Notes: generated by a model from the sequence alone, not told the origin. Numbered from the stretch's first letter, positions 52,825-62,697 are shown. The stretch is DNA of 64,000 nucleotides from Pseudoalteromonas luteoviolacea (GCF_000814765.1 NZ_JWIC01000010.1:10001-74000), one strand, 5' to 3'. Made by a program: numbers and translations.

Positions 52825-53925
52825 ATGGAACATATTGATACGCTCGTCATTGGTGCCGGTGCCGTCGGCCTATCGATTGGCGCTCAACTTAGCCAACAAC
52901 GAGAAGTCTTCGTGGTTGAGCAAGGCAAGCATTTTGGAGAGCACACCAGCAGTCGCAACAGTGAAGTGATCCACGCTGGTATTTATTACCCCAGCGATAG
53001 TGCAAAAGCGCGCCATTGTGTCGCAGGTAAAGCGCTACTTTATCAGCACTGTGAAGACTATGGCGTGCCGGTCAAAATGCTCGGTAAGGTCATCACCGCA
53101 CAAAACGATGCTGAAATACAGACATTGGAAAAGCTCATATTGCAAGCCGAGCAAAATGGTGTAGACGACCTATACTGGCTAAGCCAAGTAGAGCTGCAGC
53201 AAAAAGCGCCGCAGATAACAGCCAAAGCGGGTCTATTCTCTCCTTCCACTGGCATCATCGACAGCCATCAGTTTATGCTCTCATTGATAGGTCAACTGGA
53301 GCACAACCAAGGGCATTTTGTCGCAAATACACAATTTATCAGCGCAACCCCCGTGCAACGTGGGTTTTTGGTAACACTCAATTGTGAGGGACAAACCTTC
53401 ACGCTCAGCTGCACCCATTTGATAAACGCAGGCGGGCTATTTGCACAACACAATGCGGCCAAAATTGAAGGGCTGAGCGGTGCTCAAATACCGCCTATTC
53501 ACTATTGTCGTGGACAATATTTTAGCTACCAAGGGGCACATCCGTTTAAGCACCTGATTTATCCTGTACCAGAGCAGCATGGACTCGGTATACATGCCAC
53601 CATTGACCTTGCAGGCCAATTACGCTTTGGACCAGATACTCAGTTTATCGACACCATTGATTACGCAACAGATAGCAGCGCTTTAAATACCTTTTATCAA
53701 GCCATACAACGCTACTGGCCACAGGTTGATAAAAGTAAATTGCACATTGATTACGCGGGCATAAGACCTAAGTTGCAAACCTCGGGCGCGCAAGATTTTA
53801 TCATTGAAAACCAAAGCATACATGGTATCGCAGGCCTTATTAACTTATACGGGATTGAATCACCAGGGTTGACTGCAAGCCTTTCTCTTGCTCAGTCTAT
53901 TCAAGCCCTGCTAGATGCTGAATAA
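52825..53925 (+). CDS. FAD-dependent oxidoreductase (L-2-hydroxyglutarate oxidase-like)
   Basis: DAO-family flavoprotein of 366 aa. The nucleotide-binding loop is GAGAVG (residues 10-15), and SSRNSEVIHAGIYYP near 42-56 is characteristic of the LhgO group. The C-terminal FAD part reads DYAGIRPKL and NLYGIESPGLTASLSLA. Oxidation of L-2-hydroxyglutarate or another 2-hydroxy acid is likely. It ends just before a strong bidirectional terminator. The length is a little short of LhgO (about 400-420 aa), so the exact substrate is uncertain. Confidence 0.85.
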   Translation: MEHIDTLVIGAGAVGLSIGAQLSQQREVFVVEQGKHFGEHTSSRNSEVIHAGIYYPSDSAKARHCVAGKALLYQHCEDYGVPVKMLGKVITAQNDAEIQTLEKLILQAEQNGVDDLYWLSQVELQQKAPQITAKAGLFSPSTGIIDSHQFMLSLIGQLEHNQGHFVANTQFISATPVQRGFLVTLNCEGQTFTLSCTHLINAGGLFAQHNAAKIEGLSGAQIPPIHYCRGQYFSYQGAHPFKHLIYPVPEQHGLGIHATIDLAGQLRFGPDTQFIDTIDYATDSSALNTFYQAIQRYWPQVDKSKLHIDYAGIRPKLQTSGAQDFIIENQSIHGIAGLINLYGIESPGLTASLSLAQSIQALLDAE

Positions 53926-53950
53926 AAAAGGCGACATGATGTCGCCTTTT
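53926..53950. terminator. Bidirectional terminator
   Basis: GGCGACA (53930-53936) and TGTCGCC (53940-53946) form a 7-bp GC-rich stem with flanking A4/T4. It lies between convergent genes and should stop transcription from both. Confidence 0.88.
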
Positions 53951-53967
53951 ATCTCGTGATTTCGGTT

Positions 53968-54477
53968 TTATGTATCATCAAGCTGCTTAGCCCGCTGATC
54001 CATAAGCTTTTGTACGTTTTGCGCATCTTGCACCAGCTTTTTCACCTCATTGGGGCTCATACTGTTAATCCCACCTTTTCCCTCTAGGCCATCTGCATTC
54101 TGTGTTTTTTCATTCAGAATATCTGTGTTCTCTGCTGCCATAATGGTTATTTTCGTCGGATCCAAAGTATGTACTTGGCTATTTACACGCGTATTTGGTC
54201 TGTCTGAATAATGCCAGTTTCCCTTGGCATCTTGCCATTTATAGATGGTCGCTTGCGACGCGCTCGGCGCTTCACCATCCATCATCCCTTTCGCACTGTT
54301 AACCGCGTCGTTAAATTCACGCTTTGACTTATCTAGCAGTGCATTGGCTTCTTGCTGCGCTTTGCCAAAAATCATATCAACACTGAGGTAAGGTTTGCCA
54401 TCGGGGCGTTTAATTATAAATAATGACGCCAGTCCCACCAACATCATCATAATAAACAAGTAACTTGCGTATTTCAT
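53968..54477 (-). CDS. DUF4124-domain membrane-anchored protein
   Basis: Protein of 169 aa. I start it at the ATG at 54477, nine bases after AGGAG, giving MKYASYLFIMMMLVGLASLF, a clear N-terminal membrane anchor. A DUF4124-type motif (IYKWQDAKGNWHYSDRP) lies near 70-90, followed by a helical, charged tail. The family is usually periplasmic and of unknown function. It is downstream of nothing obvious and convergent with the oxidoreductase gene. Confidence 0.85.
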   Translation of the reverse strand: MKYASYLFIMMMLVGLASLFIIKRPDGKPYLSVDMIFGKAQQEANALLDKSKREFNDAVNSAKGMMDGEAPSASQATIYKWQDAKGNWHYSDRPNTRVNSQVHTLDPTKITIMAAENTDILNEKTQNADGLEGKGGINSMSPNEVKKLVQDAQNVQKLMDQRAKQLDDT

Positions 54478-54611
54478 TTCGGCACTCCTTTTTGACTTGA
54501 GGCCACACTTGTAAAGTATAGCTTGGTATTGCGCACAGTTTGACAATTGGGCAAAAAATTATCAATAGAAAAGGCGCTCGAAATGACAGGAGGATAGGGT
54601 TATTTTAAAAG

Positions 54612-54642
54612 AAAATAAAAAGCCGCAGACCATGCTGCGGCT
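54612..54642 (-). terminator. cysH terminator
   Basis: AGCCGCAG (54621-54628) and CTGCGGCT (54635-54642) form an 8-bp stem with a six-base loop, followed on the minus strand by a long U-rich tail. It ends the cysJ-cysI-cysH operon. Confidence 0.9.
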
Positions 54643-54653
54643 CATCAAATCGC

Positions 54654-55394
54654 TTAGATACCATCACCATCAATGTGTAAGCCACATTCACGATTCAGAC
54701 CAAAAAAGCGGGTTTCTTCTTCGGTCATACCAGGCTCTAATTTACGTGTCGTATGCACATCACCCATAGACACATATCCTTGCTCCCACAGAGGGTGATA
54801 AGGTAAGTCATGCTTAGTTAAGTACTGATAAACATCTCGGTTGTGCCAGTCAATGATGGGGTAAACCTTTACACTACCTCGGCTAATTTCTAGGATCTGC
54901 TTATCAGAACGCGATGAAGACTGTTGACGGCGTAAGCCGCTAAACCAAGTACCCACCTCTAATTCTTGTAGAGCACGTGTCATTGGCTCAACCTTATTCA
55001 AGGTGTTGTACTGTTTGATGCCTTCCTCGCCTTGCTCCCACAGTTTGCCATATTTGGCTTCTTGCCAAGCTGGGCTGTAGTTACTGCGATAAACTTTCAG
55101 GTTGAGCTGCAATCTTTCAGTTAATTCATCCACAAACTGATAGGTTTCTGGGAATAGGTAACCGGTGTCAGTTAAAACCACAGGAATATCATTTTTTTGC
55201 TGTGATACGAGGTGCAGCATCACTGCCGCTTGAATACCAAAACTTGACGACAGCATATGGGTGTCAGGCAGATTCTCAAGCGCCCAAGCAACACGCTCTT
55301 CGACACTTTTTTGTGCCAGCATGCCATTCGCATCAGCAAGCAATGCCTGCTGTGTTGCTTTATCTAGGGTTAATATTTGCTTAAATTCGCTCAT
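54654..55394 (-). CDS. cysH: Phosphoadenylylsulfate (PAPS) reductase
   Basis: CysH reduces PAPS to sulfite with thioredoxin. It has 246 aa. The substrate loop SSSFGIQAAVMLH, VLTDTGYLFPETYQF and the catalytic cysteine in ECGLH near the C-terminus are present. The extra CC...CxxC cysteines of the iron-sulfur APS reductases are missing, so it uses PAPS, in agreement with cysC in this window. It follows cysI by 38 bp. Confidence 0.97.
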   Translation of the reverse strand: MSEFKQILTLDKATQQALLADANGMLAQKSVEERVAWALENLPDTHMLSSSFGIQAAVMLHLVSQQKNDIPVVLTDTGYLFPETYQFVDELTERLQLNLKVYRSNYSPAWQEAKYGKLWEQGEEGIKQYNTLNKVEPMTRALQELEVGTWFSGLRRQQSSSRSDKQILEISRGSVKVYPIIDWHNRDVYQYLTKHDLPYHPLWEQGYVSMGDVHTTRKLEPGMTEEETRFFGLNRECGLHIDGDGI

Positions 55395-55432
55395 AGCTTG
55401 TCCTATTATTGGGCCCTATTGGGCCCTTGTTA

Positions 55433-57157
55433 TTAAGCGTGGAAATCCGTTTTTGAAACTTTTACTTCCGCAACAATACCTGTGCGGATCACAAAATCAC
55501 CAAAGCACTCTTGCGTTTGACGCTCAGCAGCCCACTGACCTATCAACTCATCTAGCGCAGGAAGGTAAACATCTTCACTGACGTTTTCTAGATATAGCTT
55601 AGGAACACGGGTACCTTCACGGTTACCGCCAAGATAAACATTGTATTTACCTGGACCTTTACCTACGAAGCCCACTTCCGCCAACATTGCACGGCCACAG
55701 CCATTTGGACAACCTACCACACGCATGATGATGTCATCATTTGGAATGCTGTGTTTTGCTAATAGCGCTTCTGTTTTTTCTACTAGCTCAGGTAAATAAC
55801 GCTCCGCTTCTGCCATCGCTAATGGACACGTAGGCAATGCCACACACGCCATTGAGCTCTTACGCTGCTCGGTATGCGTGTCATCAATTAAGCCGTGCTC
55901 ACGAGCAATTTTTTCAATTTCAGCTTTGTCTTCTTCAGCCACACCCGCGATGATTAAGTTTTGGTTGGCAGTCATGCGGAAATCACCTTTGTGGATCTCT
56001 GCAATTTTGCGACAACCTGTTTTCAGAGGCTGGCCTGGGTAATCTAAAATACGACCACTTTGCAAGAATAGCGTTAGGTGATGTTTGCCATCGATGCCTT
56101 CAACCCAACCAAAGCGATCGCCACGGTGTGTAAATTCATATGGGCGACTCTCAGCAAACTTAACGCCTGCACGCTTTTCCACTTCTTCTTTAAACGCATC
56201 AATACCGAATGCATCTAGTGTATATTTGGTTTTTGCGTTTTTACGATTTACGCGGTTACCCCAGTCACGCTGCACACTGACAACATGCTCTGCCACTGCT
56301 AGCGTATGCTCTAGTGGAATAAAGCCAAAGTCATCAGCACGACGCGGGTAAGTGTTCACATCACCGTGCGTCATTGCAAGACCACCGCCGACAAGTACGT
56401 TGAAGCCGACTAGCTTGCCTTCTTCAGCAATCGCAACAAAGTTCAAGTCATTCGCGTGCACATCCACTTCGTTATTCGGCGGAATTGTCACCGTAGTTTT
56501 AAACTTACGAGGCAAGTAAGTAGAGCCTAAAATTGGCTCAAGATCGGTGGAATCTTTACGCTCGCCATTTAGCCAAATCTCTAAATAAGCACGTGTTTTT
56601 GGCAGTAAGTGCTCAGAGATCTTCGCTGCCCACTCATACGCTTCTTGGTGAAGCTCTGACTCAACCGGATTCGTTGTACACAATACATTACGGTTCACAT
56701 CACCTGCAGTTGCAATTGAGTCGATACCCACATCATGCAAAGTTAAGTGCATTTCTTTAATATGTGGCTTTAGTACACCATGGAACTGGAATGTTTGACG
56801 GGTTGTCAGACGAATACTGCCGTAAGACGTTTTCTCTTCTGCAAACTTATCAATGGCAAGCCACTGATCTGGCTGAATAATACCGCCAGGCATACGTGCA
56901 CGTAACATCACGTTGTGCAACGGCTCTAGCTTCTGCTTAGTACGTTCAGCACGAATATCGCGGTCATCTTGCTGATACATACCGTGGAAACGGATCAGCT
57001 GAAAGTTATCCTTGGTAAAGCCACCCGTTAATTGGTCGCCTAAATCGGTTTCAATAGTTCCGCGAAGGTGCTGACTTTCCGTTTTTAAACGTTCATTATC
57101 AGCAAATTTAGCTTCAGGATCGTGCTTACTATTGGGCTTAAAATCTTGATTGCTCAT
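55433..57157 (-). CDS. cysI: Sulfite reductase hemoprotein subunit
   Basis: CysI reduces sulfite to sulfide using siroheme and a 4Fe-4S cluster. It has 574 aa. The four cluster cysteines are in CVALPTC (about 440) and CPNGC (about 482). The siroheme-binding arginines lie in the conserved RLTTRQTFQFHG region. It needs the product of cysG at 33805. It follows cysJ by 51 bp. Confidence 0.97.
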   Translation of the reverse strand: MSNQDFKPNSKHDPEAKFADNERLKTESQHLRGTIETDLGDQLTGGFTKDNFQLIRFHGMYQQDDRDIRAERTKQKLEPLHNVMLRARMPGGIIQPDQWLAIDKFAEEKTSYGSIRLTTRQTFQFHGVLKPHIKEMHLTLHDVGIDSIATAGDVNRNVLCTTNPVESELHQEAYEWAAKISEHLLPKTRAYLEIWLNGERKDSTDLEPILGSTYLPRKFKTTVTIPPNNEVDVHANDLNFVAIAEEGKLVGFNVLVGGGLAMTHGDVNTYPRRADDFGFIPLEHTLAVAEHVVSVQRDWGNRVNRKNAKTKYTLDAFGIDAFKEEVEKRAGVKFAESRPYEFTHRGDRFGWVEGIDGKHHLTLFLQSGRILDYPGQPLKTGCRKIAEIHKGDFRMTANQNLIIAGVAEEDKAEIEKIAREHGLIDDTHTEQRKSSMACVALPTCPLAMAEAERYLPELVEKTEALLAKHSIPNDDIIMRVVGCPNGCGRAMLAEVGFVGKGPGKYNVYLGGNREGTRVPKLYLENVSEDVYLPALDELIGQWAAERQTQECFGDFVIRTGIVAEVKVSKTDFHA

Positions 57158-57208
57158 GGTTTTTCCTAAATTCTGTACAGTGACGGTAAAAGTGCGTGAT
57201 GACGTCTA

Positions 57209-59026
57209 TTAGTAGACGTCTTTTTGATAACGGTTAGCACTACGCAACTCTTTCAAATACTGCTCGGCCTGCTCATCATCTTTACCACCATAGGTTTTCA
57301 CGATGTCTAACAGGGCCTGGTGCACATCTTTGGCCATACGCGTCGCATCGCCACACACATAGAAATGTGCCCCTTTTTCTAACCAAGCAAAAACTTCTTC
57401 GCCCTTTTCACGTAAGCGGTCTTGAACGTAAATTTTTTCTGCCTGATCCCGGCTAAATGCTAAATCAACTCGACTTAGCAATCCTGACTTCACATACCCT
57501 TGAATTTCTACTTGGTATAAGAAGTCTTGTGTAAAGTGAGGGTTACCGAAGAACAACCAATTGTCTCCTTCCGCCTCACGTGCATCACGCTCTTGTAAAA
57601 ATGCTCTAAATGGCGCGATACCAGTACCTGGACCAACCATGATCACAGGCGTATTATCATCACTTGGTAAGCGGAAGTTATCATTGTGCTCGCTGAACAC
57701 CTTAACCTTAGTACCTTCTTCAACGCGGTGCGCTAAGAAACCAGAACAGCCACCAAAGTGTTGTTCACCAAATGCTTCAAACTCTACTAAACCCACTGTT
57801 AAGTGAACTTCTTCTTCCACCTCAGCTTGGCTGGATGCAATCGAGTACAAACGTGCTTGCTGTTTACGACAACACTCAACCAGTGTTTGCGCTGCAATCT
57901 CGCTTGGGTTTTGTTTGATAACATCAAAGATCTGACGCGCTTCTAAATATTCACGCAGCGCCGCTTTGTCTGTTACTAGCTTAGCCAATTCCTCATTCCC
58001 AGTGGCCGTCGCATACTTTTCAACGAACCCAGGATATGACTGAGTCAGTTCCAGCTTTTCAATCAGGGCATCACGCACACTGAAGGCGTCATCGCCCAGT
58101 TTAACTTCGCTCTGAGGGTCGATATTTAATGTACTGAGCACCTCATCAACCAGTGCTTCATCATTTAAAAAATACACACCTAATGCATCGCCCGGTTGAT
58201 AACTGATGTCTGAACCTTCCAGATCAATTTCGATATGACGCACGTCTTTTGTTGAATCACGACCAGTGATTTTCACCGCCGTAGCAATTTCAGCGGTAAA
58301 TGGATTTTGCTTTGTATACTGGCTATGAGCAGCTTGTGGCGCACCAAAAGGCGCACTCACTACATTTGTACCACCTGCAGCTTGCTGCGCTTTTAACTCT
58401 GGCTCAAATGCGTCTAGTGCTGATGCAATCCATGCCTCGGCCTGCTCTTCATAATCAACGTCTAAATCAGCACGCGCAACCACACTTTGCGCACCCAACT
58501 TTTGCAGGCGCTCTTCAAAATCGATGGCTGTTTGGCAGAAGAATTCATAACTTGAATCACCCAAGCCTAATACCGCGATTTTAACGCCATCTAATTTAGG
58601 CGCTTTTTTGCCAACTAAGAATTCATGCAGGTTCTCAGCATCTTCTGGCGGCTCACCTTCACCGTACGTTGAGACCGCAACGGCGATAAATTTTTCTTTC
58701 TTTAAGTTACCAGGCTTATAGTCCGCCATGTTAACTAGCTTTGCATCTAGACCACGTGACTTCGCCTGTGCTTCTAGCTGAGCAGCAACGCCTTTTGCAT
58801 TACCGGTTTGCGAACCATATAAGATAGTCAGTGGCACAGCATCTTGCGCAGGTGCAGCAGCTTGACCAAGCACGCCACCAAGCGCCGCAGTATTGGCATT
58901 TGCAGCCAAGTAACCACTCACCCAAGCTTGTTGAATAGGGTTTAGTTCAGCCACTAACCCCTGTAACTTTTGCAGTTGTTCTTGTGAAAGCGGACTTGCC
59001 GCAGCACTCAGTTGACTTAACAACAT
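57209..59026 (-). CDS. cysJ: Sulfite reductase flavoprotein subunit
   Basis: CysJ passes electrons from NADPH through FAD and FMN to CysI. It has 605 aa. The flavodoxin domain (about 65-205) begins LTILYGSQTGNAKGVA, the FAD domain has RLYSIASSQAEVEEEVHLTV, and the NADPH part has MVGPGTGIAPFRAFLQERDA and FYVCGDATRMAKDVH near the end, with the terminal aromatic residue (VY). It is the first gene of cysJIH. Confidence 0.97.
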   Translation of the reverse strand: MLLSQLSAAASPLSQEQLQKLQGLVAELNPIQQAWVSGYLAANANTAALGGVLGQAAAPAQDAVPLTILYGSQTGNAKGVAAQLEAQAKSRGLDAKLVNMADYKPGNLKKEKFIAVAVSTYGEGEPPEDAENLHEFLVGKKAPKLDGVKIAVLGLGDSSYEFFCQTAIDFEERLQKLGAQSVVARADLDVDYEEQAEAWIASALDAFEPELKAQQAAGGTNVVSAPFGAPQAAHSQYTKQNPFTAEIATAVKITGRDSTKDVRHIEIDLEGSDISYQPGDALGVYFLNDEALVDEVLSTLNIDPQSEVKLGDDAFSVRDALIEKLELTQSYPGFVEKYATATGNEELAKLVTDKAALREYLEARQIFDVIKQNPSEIAAQTLVECCRKQQARLYSIASSQAEVEEEVHLTVGLVEFEAFGEQHFGGCSGFLAHRVEEGTKVKVFSEHNDNFRLPSDDNTPVIMVGPGTGIAPFRAFLQERDAREAEGDNWLFFGNPHFTQDFLYQVEIQGYVKSGLLSRVDLAFSRDQAEKIYVQDRLREKGEEVFAWLEKGAHFYVCGDATRMAKDVHQALLDIVKTYGGKDDEQAEQYLKELRSANRYQKDVY

Positions 59027-59096
59027 TGTCTATTCCCCGTAACCCATTTCGATTTACTTGCTCTGGCACTTTAATGTGCAGGTCATTTAATAGCAT

Positions 59097-59140
59097 GCAG
59101 GATACTGTTCCTATCCCTCAACAAAAAGAACAGTATCTGC
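59097..59140. repeat. Long inverted repeat upstream of cysJ
   Basis: GCAGGATACTGTTC (59097-59110) and GAACAGTATCTGC (59128-59140) pair over 13 bases with one bulge, around a 17-base spacer. It lies about 70-110 bp upstream of the cysJ start codon, between the divergent cysJ and endonuclease genes. It may be an operator or a structured leader; no known binding consensus is matched. No convincing sigma-70 promoter was found nearby. Confidence 0.5.
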
Positions 59141-59295
59141 TTTGTTATTCCTTTTAGTTATGAAAAGAAAAAAACACCAACGAAAACAGATTAAAAGAAG
59201 TGTTTATTTTTTGATCTGTTTTTTATTAACATTTTAATAACTGCGGTGGGATTTTTCTTCCGCTCTTTATCGACAAAACATAATAAGAGAAAATA

Positions 59296-60927
59296 ATGAC
59301 ATTACATAAGACAACAAGGATGCAGTATCAAGCAGCTGTTTTAGCTACTATTTTTAGTGCTACAAGCCAAGCACAGGTAAACAATGGGGATTTTGAGCTA
59401 TGGCAAAATAACACACCGAGCAATTGGTCTACTGTTGATTCAGGGATCACAACCTCCCCTGTGTCAACGCCTGTACAAGCAGGCCAAACCGCAGCAGCCA
59501 TTACCGTCAATACCGCAACTCAAGGTAATACTGATTTACGCCAAAGTATTGCGGTGGTTGCAGGACAAAATTATGACTTCAGTGTGTGGGTTTATCACAC
59601 GGAAGGAGGCATGAAATCGCGCCTCTACATCGATGGCTACCGAGGATATTCAAATCCACAGCTCACTGGTCAATGGCAGCAGATAAGCTATCAATACCAG
59701 GCAAGCACATCTAAAAACATTGAAGTGGGCTTGCGATTTTATGATGTCAGCGGATTTGACGGCAGTGAAGTCGTCTACGTTGACAGCTATGGTACAGGTA
59801 CAACCACCACACCGCCTCCGCCACCCCCTCCTACAGATTGCCAGCACAACACCGTCACTTTTACTCTTAAAACTGATAACTACGCGAGCGAAACCAGCTG
59901 GCAATTAGCCAACACAGCGGGACAAAATGTAAAAAGTGGCAGTGGTTACAGCAATAATCAAACCATTACTGAGACCTTATGCCTGGTTGATGATACCTAT
60001 ACGTTTACCATATTAGATAGTTATGGCGATGGTATTTGCTGCTCACAAGGCAATGGTCGATACGAATTCAGTCACAATGGTCAAATCCTGATATCAGGTG
60101 GGCAATTTACCAATCAAGACCAAAAGCAGTTCACCCTAGGTAATGATGGCGGCAATGGCCAAGACCCAACTGGCTATTACGCATCTACTGCGGGTCTAAC
60201 TGGACTTGCACTCAAGTCTGAGCTGCACGCCATCATTAAAAACCACAACAACCAAGGCTATAGCGCTTTATGGTCTTTCATCGACCAGAACGAGCGTGAC
60301 CGCTATTTTGAAAAAGATAACTCAGTACTCGATCGTTACTCTGAACAGCCAACAAATTCCGATGCGATTAACTTTGTCGCCGTGGGCGATCAGTGTGGTA
60401 GCTATCGTGGTGAAGGTGACTGTTATAACCGTGAACACTCTTTTCCTAAGAGTTGGTTTGGTGGCAAAGTAGAACCAATGAACTCAGATGTGCATCATAT
60501 TGTTGCCTCTGATGGCTATGTCAATGCAAAGCGCAATAGCTTTCCGTTTGGAGAAGTGGGCAACGCCAGTTATACCTCCTCTAACGGCAGTAAAGTCGGC
60601 AGTGCGTCAGGTATCAATTATACGGGCACCGTATTCGAGCCCATTGATGCCTTTAAAGGGGATTTTGCACGAATTTATTTCTACATGGCCACACGTTATG
60701 AAAATGTCATTGCCAGCTGGCACAACAAATCCAGTTACGGCAGCGATGTACTCAATGGGACATCAGGCCTGGTTTATGAAACTTGGGTGATCAACCTGCT
60801 TAAACGCTGGCATCAGCAGGATCCCGTCGATGATATTGAACGCGCACGAAATCAAGCCGCTTATGAGTATCAAGGCAATCGCAACCCGTATGTAGACCAC
60901 CCAGAATTTGTCGACCTCATTTGGTAA
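59296..60927 (+). CDS. Secreted multidomain endonuclease I
   Basis: Extracellular nuclease of 543 aa. The signal peptide ends near AQA (about residue 26). A beta-sandwich domain of carbohydrate-binding type follows (about 28-165), then a proline linker (TTTTPPPPPPPTD), a second domain with DSYGDGICCSQGNG (about 180-280) and the endonuclease I domain (about 290-543). Its catalytic beta-beta-alpha metal region reads YNREHSFPKSWFG, followed by SDVHHIVASDGYVNAKRNSF and the C-terminal NRNPYVDHPEFVDLIW. The two accessory domains may bind polysaccharide or matrix; simple EndA enzymes lack them. It probably degrades extracellular DNA for nutrients. Confidence 0.93.
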   Translation: MTLHKTTRMQYQAAVLATIFSATSQAQVNNGDFELWQNNTPSNWSTVDSGITTSPVSTPVQAGQTAAAITVNTATQGNTDLRQSIAVVAGQNYDFSVWVYHTEGGMKSRLYIDGYRGYSNPQLTGQWQQISYQYQASTSKNIEVGLRFYDVSGFDGSEVVYVDSYGTGTTTTPPPPPPPTDCQHNTVTFTLKTDNYASETSWQLANTAGQNVKSGSGYSNNQTITETLCLVDDTYTFTILDSYGDGICCSQGNGRYEFSHNGQILISGGQFTNQDQKQFTLGNDGGNGQDPTGYYASTAGLTGLALKSELHAIIKNHNNQGYSALWSFIDQNERDRYFEKDNSVLDRYSEQPTNSDAINFVAVGDQCGSYRGEGDCYNREHSFPKSWFGGKVEPMNSDVHHIVASDGYVNAKRNSFPFGEVGNASYTSSNGSKVGSASGINYTGTVFEPIDAFKGDFARIYFYMATRYENVIASWHNKSSYGSDVLNGTSGLVYETWVINLLKRWHQQDPVDDIERARNQAAYEYQGNRNPYVDHPEFVDLIW

Positions 60928-60936
60928 AATTAAAAC

Positions 60937-60965
60937 AAAAAAAGCGGCCCAATCCATTGGGCCGC
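60937..60965 (-). terminator. Terminator of the DUF3103-like gene
   Basis: GCGGCCCAAT (60944-60953) and ATTGGGCCGC (60956-60965) form a 10-bp stem, followed on the minus strand by a run of seven U. It serves the minus-strand gene. On the plus strand the stem has no U-run. Confidence 0.88.
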
Positions 60966-61076
60966 ATAACATACTCAGCGCAGAGTCTACGTGAGTGTTA
61001 AAGTAGGTAAGGTAACCATGTTCCTAACTCATAAATCGGATCGATCTTCCACCACCGCTGCGATTTAAAAGCACAC

Positions 61077-62255
61077 TTACCTAGGCTCTATCGTTAAGGG
61101 AGATAAAGTCATTTTGGCATTGTTGCTGGCCCCCATTAAATTGGAGTACCTGCGGTTTTCAAATAAGGTATAAAATACATCAACATAATCATCATCATTG
61201 CTGAACCAGTTACTTGGCATCGCCTTGACCAATTCATTGGTAAGCTGAGGAATAATGGCATACCCCTGCACATTTGGGTTAGGGATCAACTTCATCGCCT
61301 GCGTCACCACCTCTAAAAAGGCCACTGCCAACTCTTGATAATTTGTATTGTCATCATGCTCCATCAGCAGTACATCTGCCGCTTGCCAACGGTAGCGCTC
61401 CCAATGTATTAGGATTTGGTTTGGTGAGTAGGTTTGCCCATCGTGATCTAAATACGGTAAATCGACAATATCCAGTACTGGCTCATCTTGACTTGGGCTG
61501 ACACCATTCACAATGGCATAAATTTCAGCGGCACCTGATACCCAAGGCTCTTTATCATCATTCAAACGAATGTGATTAATCACGGAGGTAGAAATAGCAG
61601 ATTGCGCGCCCACAGAATTCAAGATGTTAGTCTCAGAAGTAGACTGCACCTTGCTCAGGGATTGAGTAAACACTTTACGCATCACTGCAACCCCCTCTTT
61701 GTGCACAACTTGTTTATCCAACTCAACAATTAACACGGGACGCTGTGGCATTTGCGTTGCGTCCAACAAATGTAATTGACCGTCTTCATCAAAAGCTTCG
61801 ACATGAAGCCACTGCGTATCTTCCCCTCGGGGTGCAAATGCAATTAACGGTAGCTCGCCTTGCTGCCACGCATCCAGCATGGCACTATCGGCTAGACGTA
61901 ATTGAAACACTTGCTGGCCATAAGAAGACAACCCTTTTAATTGACGCGTCAATCGATTTGCCTGTAATCCAAGCGATATCGTGTCATTAGATAAAGAGAT
62001 CTGTGCAAGATTGAGTTTATTGAAACTATTGAGCTGCTGTTGCCAAGACTGTTGCTTGTGCTTGATATCACGTGCAACGGCTTTAGCGACCACACGCTTA
62101 ATATCTGCGACTTGAAAACTCGCTGTGTTGTAATGATCTATCGACTTTAGCGAGGCACTGATGCCCTCTATCGCCTTCGTTGTCTGCGCGCTAACCTGGC
62201 CACTATGCAACGTAAGCGCTGCGGTCCATGCCGCGAACTTAAGTAACTTGTACAT
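61077..62255 (-). CDS. DUF3103-like secreted protein
   Basis: Exported protein of 392 aa. The signal peptide ends near VSA (about residue 23). The N-terminal third is helical, with an RDIKHKQQSWQQQLNSFNKL stretch, and the rest is mixed. The C-terminal part DDYVDVFYTLFENRRYSNLM and the ending AKMTLSPLTIEPR resemble the DUF3103 family of Vibrio and Pseudoalteromonas, which I recall but could not check. Function unknown. There are no cysteines in the mature part. It is monocistronic with a strong terminator. Confidence 0.75.
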   Translation of the reverse strand: MYKLLKFAAWTAALTLHSGQVSAQTTKAIEGISASLKSIDHYNTASFQVADIKRVVAKAVARDIKHKQQSWQQQLNSFNKLNLAQISLSNDTISLGLQANRLTRQLKGLSSYGQQVFQLRLADSAMLDAWQQGELPLIAFAPRGEDTQWLHVEAFDEDGQLHLLDATQMPQRPVLIVELDKQVVHKEGVAVMRKVFTQSLSKVQSTSETNILNSVGAQSAISTSVINHIRLNDDKEPWVSGAAEIYAIVNGVSPSQDEPVLDIVDLPYLDHDGQTYSPNQILIHWERYRWQAADVLLMEHDDNTNYQELAVAFLEVVTQAMKLIPNPNVQGYAIIPQLTNELVKAMPSNWFSNDDDYVDVFYTLFENRRYSNLMGASNNAKMTLSPLTIEPR

Positions 62256-62697
62256 AACATTTCCTTGAAATAATCCGTGTGTGTGTTCAAAAACATCTGC
62301 ATTGCAGTATTTAATCGCCTAGCAACGATAAAACAGCTCACTAAATTTATCAAGATATTAATAATGAATTAACATGTTAATTTTCAATGTTACTCTATCA
62401 CAATGAAAAATATAGATAATCTCACTGCACTCTCGAAATAAATAATAATATATTATTTTGCAATAATTTGATTTGGTTGATAATTAAACAACGGGGCGAA
62501 GTCAATTCAATTCGAGTTTAGGTAATACGCCTATGCCAGATAATTTGACACACTGGCAAGGATTGCTGTTTTATGGTGGAAGTAAGCTGTTGACTAATAT
62601 GAACTTTTTGTGGGTTTTATATAAAACACGGGCTGTATTCGCGGTAAGATACCGACATAAAAAGGTTGATGGAGGCTCAATACGCCCCCTTCACATG
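62256..62697. other. AT-rich intergenic region
   Basis: No gene supported. A perfect 16-bp palindrome, AATTAACATGTTAATT, lies at 62367-62382, about 110 bp upstream of the DUF3103-like gene, and an AATAATATATTATT-type repeat lies near 62445. A short plus-strand reading frame at 62533-62757 has no signal of coding. Confidence 0.5.
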
